NCBI GenBank assembly: GCA_963854835.1
Contig: OY978526.1
Coordinates: 23,652,334-23,716,333 of the forward strand
Direction: 5' to 3'
Length of the DNA stretch: 64,000 nucleotides
Source: Megamerina dolium
Taxonomy: Eukaryota > Arthropoda > Insecta > Diptera > Megamerinidae
The stretch's first letter is position 1, and every line of letters starts with the position of its first letter. The translations under genes were made by a program, and so were the position numbers. Shown one piece after another: positions 51,801 to 64,000 of this stretch. The notes under the pieces were generated by a model. That model did not search any database. It was not told where the DNA came from and saw only the letters and a program-made list of their open reading frames with translations.

Positions 51801-53699
51801 AAAGTGAAATGAAGAATATGCCAGTAAATGTTGAATGTTACTGTTCGCTGTACATAATTGTTTCGATTTAATGCTCTACAATATTTTAACATTATGCTAT
51901 GTACTATTATTTGTACGATATTTCTTCTTTCATTTGCTTTTTTCATATATGATTTTTTTTTTGCGCAAAATACAACATAATCTCACAACAAACAGGAAGC
52001 AAACAAGAAGAGGTAAATTTGATAATTGGATGTTTTAAGTGCTATGCTGCCATTGATGGAAATGGAATGTGGATAAACTCAATAGAAATTCGATTTCAAT
52101 ACTTTGCGGTTGTATTGTGTTGCAGTCTTTTGATGGAAATTCTAAAAATATTTACATATGTATATATATATATATTAGTTTATTTGGATTTATTCTATAT
52201 TCTATATTAAGCTAATGGTTTTTGGCTTATATAATAAATTTAAAAAAAATTTTATTTATAAACAAACTAAAAAAAAAAATTGTTAATTTAGTTTATAGTA
52301 TTATTAAGATTAAGTATTTAAACGGTTGTAAATATTTAATGTTAAAAATATGTATGCTTGTATATCTTATATGCTTCAAACGATTGAGCATTGAGTTAAT
52401 AAATACATAAATATTCTTCAAATGAAACAAAGTAATCAAAGAGTAAAATTTAAAAATGATTATAATAATGCATTTATTAACCAAAATTTATTAATGGAAC
52501 AATGTTGATATTAGTATTATGAATACAATAAACAACACTCTCCGAATTATAATTATACTTACAAATTTAAGACAAACATATACAATACATACTCGAATAC
52601 CTATCAACAATACAAAAATGCATATAAAATATAAAGAAACAAGCGATAAATTATCAAATCATCATTCAACTAAACCATCATATCATATTTACATATTTAA
52701 ATATTTTTAATGCAGAATCATTATCGTATTACGGTTTCATTTTCAAGTTAACTTACTATATCTTTTATTTAACTATCTACATACTTACAAATACTACATA
52801 GATATTTAATCACAAGATGATTTTCCACACACTCACATACATATAATACAATTCCTTAAATATTGTTCCTATTTATGTTCTCTGGATTATCACAAATCAT
52901 TTATCATTTGATAATAATAATCAACATGTAATTCTCACAACAAAGAATCTCATTGGCATTCAATATATTTATTGAAAGACAATCTTTTTGATATCTTTAT
53001 CTTACTACGATTGGAAGAAGAGAATTCTAAAATACCTATTATATTTATATTAACTTTATTTACAGTTTCAAATTTTTAATATTTTTACTCACTATTCACT
53101 ACAATTTAAATGAATTTCTTTCAATGGAAAAATTTAACAAATTTTATTGCAATAATAATATGTAATAATAGAAATAATTTATTATGTAGTTTCAAATTTT
53201 ATTTTTATATGCTTTATGAGTGGTAAAATTCAATGTAGTTGTAAACGAAAAAAAAAAAAATTAAGAAAAATTCAATGCTAGATTGATGATAAGCTATCAG
53301 TAAATACTTACTAATACTTGCGCATATGTAGTAATTGCATAGACTAAATTTAAATTTGCTTCTATATATTGAGAAAAATTGAAACAAATAATTTGTATGC
53401 GAAAGCCAATTTTTGTAATAAACATACTTACATACACAATTTAGAAATTCTGTAAGTATAAATTTCAAATAAAAAAATTATTTAAAATTTATTTCATTTA
53501 ATTTAGCATTAAAATATACACCACCTTGTGTGCGTTAAACGTTGATGTTTTGGTTTAGCAACGAAATTCAATACATGTATTTATAAAATAATAATACAAC
53601 AACAATATGACATGAAGAACAATAAATTAATAAATACAATAATAAAATAATAAATAAAGAGAAAAAAAAAAATGTGAATTCTTTTTGTCTAAATTTATT
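48822..53699. other. cindr 3' UTR and 3' intergenic DNA
   Basis: Very AT-rich, with long T runs (49388-49415) and A runs. The first strong AATAAA cluster after the stop is at 50763-50780, a candidate poly(A) region. Many later AATAAA strings occur in low-complexity sequence, so the true end cannot be fixed. No coding exon or recognised transposable element was seen between 49000 and 53700. Confidence 0.4.
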
Positions 53700-54545
53700 T
53701 ATTTATTTGGGGAACTGCTCACATTGGTCATTTCAGAGATCAAAGAAATACTATTATGAATTTTTGTTTGGGTAATTTAAGTATGTCTCATAAAGACATA
53801 AAAAATCACAAAAAAAATATAATGGGATAAGAACGGTTGATAAAATATTAGACAGCAATATTATTGTTTGTAATGGGATCCTTAATAACCAAAAAAAAAA
53901 AAGAAAACTTGCAGCCAAGGCCTTAAACTTACCAAACTTAAACTGCGACCCTAGGTCTATTGTGCACCCCTTCATGGACTCGAGTATTTCTCTAAGTCCA
54001 GCATCCATAAGGAATTTTAGTATAGATCCTACCCTAATGGACTTCAGCAGATTTTCCGGTATTATAAATTCCCCGAAGTTTTTCTTTCTTGTGTGCTCTA
54101 AGTGCTGGACACGTTCCCAACACATGTTTTGCAGTCTCATTCTCCTCCCTGCAAATCCCTTCCTGGCAAGCCTATTCGCTAGCTCGTTGCCTCCAACTGC
54201 AATATGTCCTGGAACCCAAAGGATTCATAATTGGTTGTTTTCACCAATTTTATTTAACTTGTCACGACATTCCCACACTAGTTTTGATTTCACCTGGTTA
54301 GGGTTCACTGCCTTGATAGCAGCCTGACTGTCTGTCAGTATTGCAATCCTTCTATTTCGGTATTGGCGCATGATGTTAAAGTGGGCACACCTGTCAATCG
54401 CCTATATTTCCGTTTGAAAGACAGTAGTATTGTTACCTAGAGGCTCCAAGTATGTTATCCCCGGGCCTATCACTCCTGCTCCGGCTCCTTCATCAGTCAA
54501 GTAGCCGTTCGTAAACCATGTTATCATGTTCTGGTTTTTCCTGTA
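53700..54545 (-). mobile_element. 5'-truncated I-superfamily LINE, RNase H end
   Basis: Minus-strand blocks: TWFTNGYLTDEGAGAGVIGP, AILTDSQAAIKAVNPNQVKS, WVPGHIAVGGNELANRLARK, RMRLQNMCWERVQHLEH and EFIIPENLLKSIRVGSILKF. The DSQAAIKA and WVPGH...GNELAN motifs are the RNase H core. A TAA in the tether and frameshifts inactivate it. The 5' edge is near 54535. Confidence 0.82.
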
Positions 54546-55499
54546 TGTTTTAGATATATCAATACTTACATATTATATTTCTATTATAGTTTGTACATAC
54601 ATATATCCATTATATTTTTATTTCATCTTCCACAGTAAGATGAAAAATGTTTTGAACAGCGTACGTTTTTATAAAGAGCTCATAGAAAGGCACAATATTT
54701 CATTCATTTTAATTATGAATGCGTAGATTTTGCGATGGAAAGTGAAAATAATTCACACCAATTGTGTTGTATTACATTTTTTATGTTTCAATTTCACTTA
54801 TCTTCAAAAATCAAGCATGCATTTATTCACTAAAAAAGTGAAATCGGTAAAATTGCAATTAAAAATGAAATCATTCTGTTTCTAGAACACAAAAATTAAG
54901 TTCACTTAGATTTAAATTCATTTTAATTTTATATTCATTTAAATTTTAGAGACTATCTGAAAGTAATTATGTTATATTCGGCAATTGACATCCAATACAA
55001 AAAATATCAATCAATGAATCACCACCATGAACACACAACAAATATAGTGCCTAAAAGTATGCAATCATTTTAAATTTAAATAATGTACGATTAATCGATT
55101 CAATCACAATATGATAATTCTTGAAAATTCCGATTGCATTTTGTTGACACTGGTACAACAGTACTCAAACATATGCATTTATGTACAAGCAGGCATAACA
55201 TGTTAAATTTCAACATATTCTAATCATCCAAACAATAATATTTCCTATTGCAGCATTATGTAATTAATTCAATATTTTGCCGTCAGCCATATGTGTGACA
55301 TGCGATTATGTTCTCGATATATGTATATGTATATTGTATATTAAGGTGGTTCATAATAAGTCATAGAAGGCATGATATAAAGCCAATGATATAATTTCAA
55401 ATAGAAATGACTTCCCAGAAATCAATTCTAGAGCCATGAAATCATATAACAGAGAATTATACTATAAAATTGTTCATAATTTAGGATTTTAAGGTATAA
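54546..55499 (+). other. Intergenic AT-rich DNA
   Basis: No recognised gene or element. Confidence 0.35.
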
Positions 55500-55990
55500 T
55501 AATGTCTGTCTGACCAACTCCAACCAATTATTGGTATAAAATATTTTCTCTGAACATACTTAAGCCCTATCTTCACCTCTTAAAGAGCTCTTAAATTGCT
55601 CAAAGATTTGTATCTAGAACAATGCAATGTAGGAATGACCTTCATAAATTTTTGTACAAGAACATTTCTCTCGAAGATACTTATTTTCTATCTCCACTTT
55701 TACACTTTTAGAGGCTTACTCCATGAAAATGAACGAAAATCATAGCAATCGAATGTATGCATGACCCTATTCATTTATTATTACTGACATTTCCTATAAA
55801 CATATTTGCCTTCTATCTCCACCCCTTAGGGGAGCTTCCATACAAAATGAGTACACAAAAAACAACTGAAAATCACCATCAACGGTGAATTTTGAATATT
55901 TTCTTTAAACATACTCACTCCTTATATTTATCTCTTAATGGTGCTGCCATACAAAATTCATGCTATTATAATGTATTGAATATATTTTTA
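55500..55990 (+). repeat. Array A segment, ~3 monomers
   Basis: Phrases CTCTGAACATACTTAAGCCC, CTCGAAGATACTTATTTTC, CATATTTGCCTTCTATCTCC, ACCCCTTAGGGGAGCTTCCA and AACATACTCACTCCTTATAT recur at about 130-150 bp spacing. Confidence 0.65.
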
Positions 55991-56070
55991 TTTCCAAGTT
56001 AGATTCAAGTTTTATTTTATTTTCCAAAATTTGTTCCAAACAATTTCACCCACCTTAATGTATATACTAC

Positions 56071-57189
<1,119 letters not shown>

Positions 57190-58200
57190 ATATCATGAAA
57201 AGGTGGAATCTGATGAAAAACCATAGTTACTTCCCATACAAAAGAACGAATTGGAAATGTGTTTTTATATTTTTAGTCCATTAATATAAAACAATCAAAC
57301 TGAAAATCAACATATAAAGTTAGTTTTATTAAAAGAACAGAGATATTCAAAAATGTACTGAATTGGATAAAAATTACTGTTATCTACCATTCAAACGTAA
57401 GCTTCCATAAGAAATTTGCAAAATTTATCCACGAAAATATAAAGCTATCAAGTTGAAATTTGGAGCATACAATTATAATTACCAATTAATGGGTTACTGT
57501 AAAAATGAGCATAATCGGATCAAAATTATGAATACCTCCCATACAAGAGTATGATTTCCAAATCACTTTTCCTACATTTACACACACAAAAAGAAAGTTA
57601 TCCAGCTGAAACTCAGTATATATGATTATGTTTACTAACTAATGCACACGTTTGAGCATGGGCGTTGTTGTATAAAAATCACATCTGCCTCCCATACAAA
57701 AATATGCTTTCATATGCATTTTTCTACCATTTTACACACGAAAATACAAAGTAATGATGCAGAAATTTGTTATATTTGGACATAAATGTTTGAGTTTAAA
57801 AATGGACGAACTCGAATAAAATCTACGTCTACCTCCCATAGAAAACTGCGTTCCCATTTATATTTGTTTACATTTTTTGCAAGCAAATACAAAGCTATGT
57901 AGCAGAAACTTGATATATACATGATTAAATGTGCTAATAAATGATTGAGCTCAAAAATGAACGAAGTCGCTTGAGTTATACGACTAACTCTCATATAAAA
58001 GTATATTTTCGAATGTAGTTTTTGTAGACTTTCAGCATGATCATATCAAGCGATTAAGCATTGAAACTCAGCATAGATGATTATTTTTATTAACGAAACG
58101 AATACATTTGACAATGGATGTTATCGAATGAAAAAAACTATTACTTTCAGTACAAAAGTGTAGTTTTTCGAACGTACGATATTTCTATCTCTCATAGTGC
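57190..58200 (-). repeat. Array B in inverted orientation, ~6-7 monomers
   Basis: CTCCCATACAAAA-like phrases at 57233, 57537, 57689, 57833, 57985 and 58145 give a period of about 152 bp. Each is followed by TTTTCTACATTTACACAC-like and AGCTGAAACT-like words. It is the reverse complement of the 61.1-kb array family (TATGGGAGGTAGG). Confidence 0.7.
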
Positions 58201-59549
58201 AGGGTCTCAAGCTTCAAAAATTGTCGTATCTCTATTTGTTTGGCTATGGATATTGTTCGAATACTATTACCAATCGAAAAATTCAGTAGTGTAATGAACA
58301 AGCCAAATTAATATGTTCGTGCAGCACTGTAGTTGAGACAGATCATGACATGGCTGCATAAGAAATGAAGTAATTTTCCCTTTCCTTTATAATTTTTTAT
58401 TTCTTCTTTCCAAATATAAATCAAAGGGAAACCAATTTAATAAAATAATAAGAATAAGTTTTTTCTACAAATTAATTACAAAGTTTGCAAAGTACACAAT
58501 GCAAAAAACAAACAAAACAAAAAAAAATCGAATAGGAAAACGAACCAGTTTAATAAATCAAGCGAAGATATTTTTCATATTTGGTCACAATTAATTGCTA
58601 TAATTATAGACGCATTGATAATGAGTAAACACCCATGCACATATATGTACATAAATAGATGCACATGGTTGGTTGTATGTATTCAAGGAGGATTAACATT
58701 GGACAGGAAATAATACAAGCAACATACAACATATGTACATGTAAGCTGGTGGATGCATAAATATACTATTAAGAGTAAAATAAAATGTTAAAGAGTAAAA
58801 TATATTTAAGAGAAATCAACGTAACAATATAACGAATGCCATAATAGTGTATATCACGAGTAGGTACCATTAATACACACATATGTGGTAGGTATGTGGC
58901 TATTGTCACAATAGCAAGTGAATAACTTGTCTCAAAGTTAAAGGTATATCTCTAGATAGAATGGTGTTAAGGGGCTAAGTATAATATGCACCTACTATGT
59001 AGAACAAGAAGAATCTAGTGAAGTCAATCAGAAAGAGATAGAGAGTAATACAATACAATACAAACAAAGAAATCAAAAGTCGAATGGTAATACGAATAGT
59101 AGGTTGTTTGGTTGCTTCGTTGGTTCGTTGGTATTAATGATTTCTCTTATATATGATGGTTGCTGTTGTTGGTATTTTCAACTGATAATTGGGAGAGTAC
59201 CATAAACAATTGCAATGTTGGTTTGCACACTTACAGCTACCGCCGTTGTTGTTGTTGTGGACGATGTTTGCGTTTGTTTCGACTTTAAGCCAAGTTTATT
59301 TGCCATTCTTTTATATTGTACATACATTACGTATGTTGAATGTACTTGTTGGCTAAATTGTTGTTGTTTGTATCTGCAGGCTCTAAACAACAACAACAAC
59401 AACAACAACTACAGTAATACATACTTACATTGGTTGAAATCTATACACAATGTGTATGTATGTATGTAGTGACTTCTGTTGCCGACTGTTGCTACAAGTT
59501 ATTAATACAAGAGCTTACTATGTGCTTGATTTCAGATCGTTTTGGTAAT
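58201..59549 (+). other. Flank upstream of the right-hand promoter
   Basis: AT-rich, with (GTT)n at 59242-59258 and (CAA)n at 59388-59411. No exon recognised. Confidence 0.35.
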
Positions 59550-59583
59550 TCAGTTCAACGCGAACGTTGAAGTGGTAAAGACA
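59550..59583 (+). promoter_or_regulatory. Inr + DPE core promoter
   Basis: TCAGTT at 59550-59555 matches the Drosophila initiator TCAKTY with +1 at 59552. AGACA at 59579-59583 sits exactly at +28 to +32 and fits the DPE consensus RGWYV. No TATA box lies at -30, as expected for a DPE promoter. It would start a plus-strand transcript; the sequence downstream is A-rich and CAA-rich like a fly 5' UTR. Confidence 0.5.
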
Positions 59584-61080
59584 CAAAAAATTTCGCTAAT
59601 ACGGAAATTAGAACAACAAACCACACATCGACACTGACTCTGTGCGAATGCCAACGAATACGGTTGTGTGAAAAGCAAAAAAAAAAAATTATAATATTGA
59701 AACAAAATTGTATATTTTTTTTTATATCGAAAATATTAGATTCATAGCATAATGTATGTATAAACAAATATATATATACTATATATATGTGTGTAATAAA
59801 ATAAAATAAAAATAAAAGATTTATATAAAATGAATCGAAAAAGCAAAATCGAAAAGTAAAAGTGAATTGAAAAAATGTTTATTTGATTTTTTTTTTATTT
59901 GCCTCTTGTTGTATTAAATCATTAGAATATTATACTTTTACTATATAGTGATCTGTGAACACAGCTGAAAACAAATTTAAGGACATCGAACAAATTAATC
60001 AAGTCTTACGAGTAAATAATTCACGAAAATTTAAAATTCGTTAGAAAAAGTCAGTTAAATTAGAGTTTTCAGAGTGTGTCATAAAAGTCATCTAAGTCGA
60101 ATTAGCATTTTGTAGGATTTAGATATGAAAAACAACAAAACTTAAATGCGAAAAATTTGATTAGCTCAACAAAAGAAACAAAAATAGCAAATATTCAAAG
60201 AAAACAACAACAACAACAAATTAATTATAATAAAATACGAACACCATTCTATTTAAGTCAACGAGACAGACATAAAAGACAAACACTCACACAAACGCAC
60301 GATTGCACGCACTTTAATAGAAATATTTAAATATTTTACACTTAAAAGTCAAGAAGCAAGAAAAACATAACGAAAAAAAATTAATAAAATTACAAATTGA
60401 AATAATTATATTCGTACATATAAAGTATTATTGAGAAGACAAAAACAAAAGCAAAAAAATTTAAACGCGTTACATCTCATCTACCATACATGCATACCTG
60501 CAGACATACTTGTCAATTAATAGTGTATTTGTGAAATCTTTGAAAGAAGCACAAGCAAGCAAAGTCAAGCAAGCAAAAAACAAAAAACAAAAAAAAAAAA
60601 AAACAAACCAACAGCTGAAAAGCCTGTAATTCAAATAAATATTGGTTTATTATAAAGTATATATATATACAGACATATATATATATATATACTAATACAT
60701 ATATTAATAAGCACACAGCAACATTAAGCGGCAACAACAAAACGGTAATTCTCTTCTTTTTATAATTTATGCATTTTCGGTTTGTGGTTTTTTTTTTCAT
60801 TTAATTTTAATACTCTTTTTGGGGTAATGTAGTAATGCATTTACTAAATACAATGTTTGCATACAAAAATTTATACACCCACTCAAAAGGGATTAAACAT
60901 TTCATGCACTTTCATTGAATATAGGTGAATCGTTTGCTTATGAGTAAGTAAATCAATAAAAAGAGAAAAATAAAAAAAAAAAAAAACAATTTTATTTTTT
61001 GGAAAGCTTAAATTCGGCAATATCGACGCTTAGATACTCTATACCAAGACAGATGGATATATTTTCTTTAGAAGAAAAAC
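59584..61080 (+). other. Putative long 5' UTR exon and start of an intron
   Basis: From 59560 to about 60743 the plus strand is A-rich with CAACAACAAC tracts (60207-60218). Many stops and no substantial ORF are present. A donor-like GGTAATTC occurs at 60743 after GGCAACAACAAAAC. This is compatible with a non-coding first exon of a gene lying to the right. Ends are speculative. Confidence 0.3.
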
Positions 61081-61089
61081 ATACTTTAT

Positions 61090-62520
61090 ATTTTCGTGCA
61101 CAAAGTGTTAAGCCATACATACAACAGCATAAGTTTGTAAGGGAGGTAAGCGTGGATTTTATCCTATTTGGCTAATATTCCAAAATGTCTATTAATTGAG
61201 TAATATAATAGCATGTATCGAGTTTTGGTATGATAACTTTAAATTATTGGTACGCAAAGGGTGGAAAAATAAATTTGAAAACATACTTTTGTATGGGAGG
61301 TAGGTGTGGATTTTATCCGATTAAGCGAATTTTTTTAATATGTCTATTAATTAGTAAATACAAAACTAAATGATGAGTTTAAGCTTAATAACTTCATATT
61401 TTCGTGTGAAAAGTGTGAAGAAATACATACGGAATCATAATTTTGTATGGAAGATGAGTGTAGATTTTATTCGATTTAATCCATTTTTACCGTTGTGTAT
61501 TAATTAGTAAATATTATAATATGTACCAAGTTTCAGCTTCAAATTTTCGTGCCCAAAGTGTGAAATCACTTACTCTATAACATATTTTTGTATGGGAGGT
61601 AGGTGTTGTTTTTATCCGATTTTGTCCATTTTTAAATTTGGTATTTTATTAACAAATATATTTGTATATACCCAGTTGTAGCATGATAACTTTACATTTT
61701 CGAGAGCAAAATGTGAAATCATACATACGGAAGCATACGCTTGTATGGGAAGTAGGCGTATATTTTATCCGATTCTGTTCATTTTCAAAAGTGGTTATGC
61801 ATTAGTAAAAATAATTTCATATGTCGATTTTCAGCTTAATACCTTTAAAATTTCGTATATAAAATGTTAAAACACACATACAAAAACATACTTTTGTATG
61901 GGATATAGGTGTAGTTTTTATTCGATTTTGTCCATTTTTAAATTTGGTATTTTATTAACAAATATATTTGTATATACCCAGTTGCAGCATGATAACTTTA
62001 TATTTTCGAGAGCAAAATGTGAAATCATACATACGGAAGCAATTGCTTATATGGGAACTAGGCGTATATTTTATCAGATTCTGTTCATTTTCAAAAGTGA
62101 TCATGCATTAGTAAAAATAATAGTATATATCGATTTTCAGTTTAATAGCTTTAAAATTTCGTATATAAAATGTTAAAACACACATTCAACCACATACTTT
62201 TGTATGGGATATAGGTGTTATTTTTATCCGATCTCTAGTATGTTTATGCTATGATCAGCTATAATCAGTGTACCAAGTTTCAGTTCGATAGCTCAATATT
62301 TTCGTACATTAAATGTGGAAAAAACACATTAAACAATATTTTTTGTATGGGTGGTAGCCGTGGTTTTCATCCCATTACGCCTATTTTTTATTATATGAAT
62401 TTTACCATGCGAACAACTTTATATGACAAGTTTTAGTTTCATAGCTTCATATTTTCACTGGAAAAGTATAAAAATAGTCATTCAATACTATGCATTTCTG
62501 TAGAAGATAGTTCTAGTATT
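61090..62520 (+). repeat. Array B, ~9-10 monomers with a dimer duplication
   Basis: GGGAGGTAGGCGTGG-like anchors at about 61140, 61297, 61448, 61590, 61745, 61899, 62051, 62206, 62346 and 62500, period about 152 bp. Shared words: TTTTATCCGATTTTGTCCAT, TATTTTCGTG, GTGAAATCATACATACGGAA and CATACTTTTGTATGGGA. The two-monomer block from 61590 is repeated nearly unchanged from 61899. Confidence 0.85.
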
Positions 62521-64000
62521 CCTTGGTTTTCACCTATTCACGAATTCACCAATTCAGATTATGATTCAATCAATTATACTATATCAACTTTTCCGCATCT
62601 CTCAGCGAACTCAATATACATTAAACTCTTTGAGTGTAGGGTATAGAAAGAAAAAAGCAAAATAGAAAAAAAATCGAATATAAACCATGACAAAAAGAAG
62701 AAATTGAATAAAATAAAATTGAAAAGAATCTTAAAGTGAAATTTTTACAAATTTTTTAAACAAGAATCATACCATTCATCCATCCATCGTAAAAGTAATA
62801 AAGAGCAAAAGAAGAAAAAAAAAAAAAACAAACAAAAAAAAGAAGTCGCAGAAAATCGTCCAATATGCCATGCAGAATCAGCTAATGAATGTAATATATA
62901 CGAGTGATATTGATTTTGTTGTTGGATTATTGGCATTATTTACTTTAGCTTGCCATTGAGGTTAACTTTGGTTATGACTACTATTGCTGCTGCTGCCATT
63001 GCTGCTGATGCATATGTGCCATTTATGACACATGCACAAAAATATATAGTCACATATAGTTCATGAATAAGCATTAGCAACAAATAAAATACGCACATTT
63101 ATATATTTCTTCTTCTTCCTCTTCTTCTTCTTCTTCTTGGTATTTGTTTATATTTTCTTCGCTTCGTCATGTTCGTCGTCGTCGTCGTCGTCGTCGTCGT
63201 TGTTGTCTTCCTCTTATTTGTTACTACAGAGAAAAATTCAGAGCAAAAGTGTTAGACATACACTCGTATGTATTCCAATGGCTAAAATGGCTGTAAACAT
63301 AGTTGCATGTAGTTGTAAATATACGTCAAGGTCATGGATGAAAGTGTAAATTCGTGATTTGTATTACATTATTGTATGTAATACTTGCATATATGTACTA
63401 CTTATACAACGATAGCGGCAACAAATAATTGGAATTCAATTGTATGATTTGGCTTTGATATGAATGAATATAAAGAAAGACAAAAACAGAAAAAATAAAT
63501 AATAATAAACAAACCTAAGGAAGTACATGTACTTGTACTTGTACTTGTACTATACACATATACTTATTTTATGTACATATGTTATATGTATGCGGGCATA
63601 CTTGATTGACAGGCATGAATGAGATTGAAAAGAAATATCGATTTACCAAAAACCTACATACAGTCGTATATGGTAACAAAAAAAAAAAATGTAATAAAAA
63701 AAGTAAGAAGAAGAAGAACAACAACAACAGTAATAATAAAATATTATTTATGCTTTATTACAAGCTGTGGCAATAATCAACAAGCGCTTTAGTTGAGTTG
63801 AAAGAATCTGATGTGCTTGGCCACATACTCATATTGTGAAAAATGTTGATGTTGATGTTTGATGTTTTTATTCCGAAATTTAAAATGAACTTAAGCATTT
63901 ATTGCTTTTTGCCATAGCCACCTATTAAATTGTGATTCTTATGTCTGTGCATTAAAAAAAATAATAACTCAGTCTTATCCTGTTCTTTTTTTATTCTTAA
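62521..64000 (+). other. Right-edge non-coding DNA
   Basis: A-rich tracts (62815-62840), (TTC)n at 63107-63138, (GTC)n at 63174-63201 and (TACTTG)n at 63528-63550. No gene was recognised, consistent with intron of a gene to the right. Confidence 0.4.

Noticed and set aside
61090..62520. CRISPR-like regular repeats
   Set aside because: Eukaryotic context, ~152-bp diverged monomers without short conserved repeats plus unique spacers.

Overview
The window is AT-rich nuclear DNA of a higher fly. Two genes with compact dipteran introns sit in a large amount of decayed transposable-element DNA. A rosa-type (DD41D) Tc1/mariner relative, several mariners, and (CAA)n-tailed and tRNA-derived SINEs point to Tephritidae (Bactrocera, Zeugodacus or Ceratitis-like). 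That placement is inference from remembered families, not a search result. There are no prokaryotic features, operons or CRISPR arrays. || GENES. (1) The larsen gene (lsn; Vps22/SNF8, an ESCRT-II subunit) lies on the minus strand at 106-970. It has three exons with 50- and 59-bp introns and encodes 251 residues. (2) cindr, the fly CIN85/CD2AP adaptor, lies on the plus strand and dominates the window. Five exons from 31791 to 48821 are well supported and chain in phase. They encode three SH3 domains, a long low-complexity Ser/Thr/Pro-rich region and a C-terminal coiled coil. A small first coding exon at 3140-3182 is proposed because its donor and phase fit. With it, the protein is 925 residues and intron 1 is about 28.6 kb. 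A frame-preserving 69-bp cassette exon at 37636-37704 and a second exon-like segment near 42706-42836 are proposed. The two genes are divergent, and about 2.2 kb separates their proposed start codons. A region with two Pho/YY1-like motifs lies between them. A strong Inr+DPE match at 59550-59583 suggests that another plus-strand gene starts near the right edge, but no coding exon of it is visible. || REPEATS. Intron 1 of cindr (3183-31790), its other introns and the 3' flank hold: mariner/Tc1-like elements at 8.45-9.28, 10.80-11.89, 18.18-19.30, 33.59-34.76, 36.74-37.25 and 40.95-41.40 kb, all defective; non-LTR retrotransposon remnants at 12.87-14.83, 21.16-21.50, 22.42-23.41, 28.96-29.83, 38.60-40.49 and 53.70-54.54 kb; a tRNA-derived SINE family (five copies, one nested in a LINE); a short (CAA)n-tailed SINE-like family (three clear copies, two with target-site duplications); satellite-like arrays of roughly 155-160 bp monomers at 6.70-7.86, 32.16-35.15, 45.44-46.04 and 55.50-55.99 kb; a second roughly 152-bp family at 26.06-26.43, 57.19-58.20 and 61.09-62.52 kb; and a 1.23-kb inverted-terminus element at 24.18-25.41 kb. 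|| HOW THEY RELATE. lsn and cindr act at neighbouring steps of receptor trafficking: ESCRT-II sorts ubiquitinated cargo at endosomes, and CIN85-type adaptors link Cbl and endocytic proteins to actin. The sequence gives no evidence of co-regulation. The repeats act mainly as intron filler and nest in each other in a readable order. No clearly new functional system was found. The points most worth checking are the candidate cindr exons, the Inr/DPE promoter and the SINE families.
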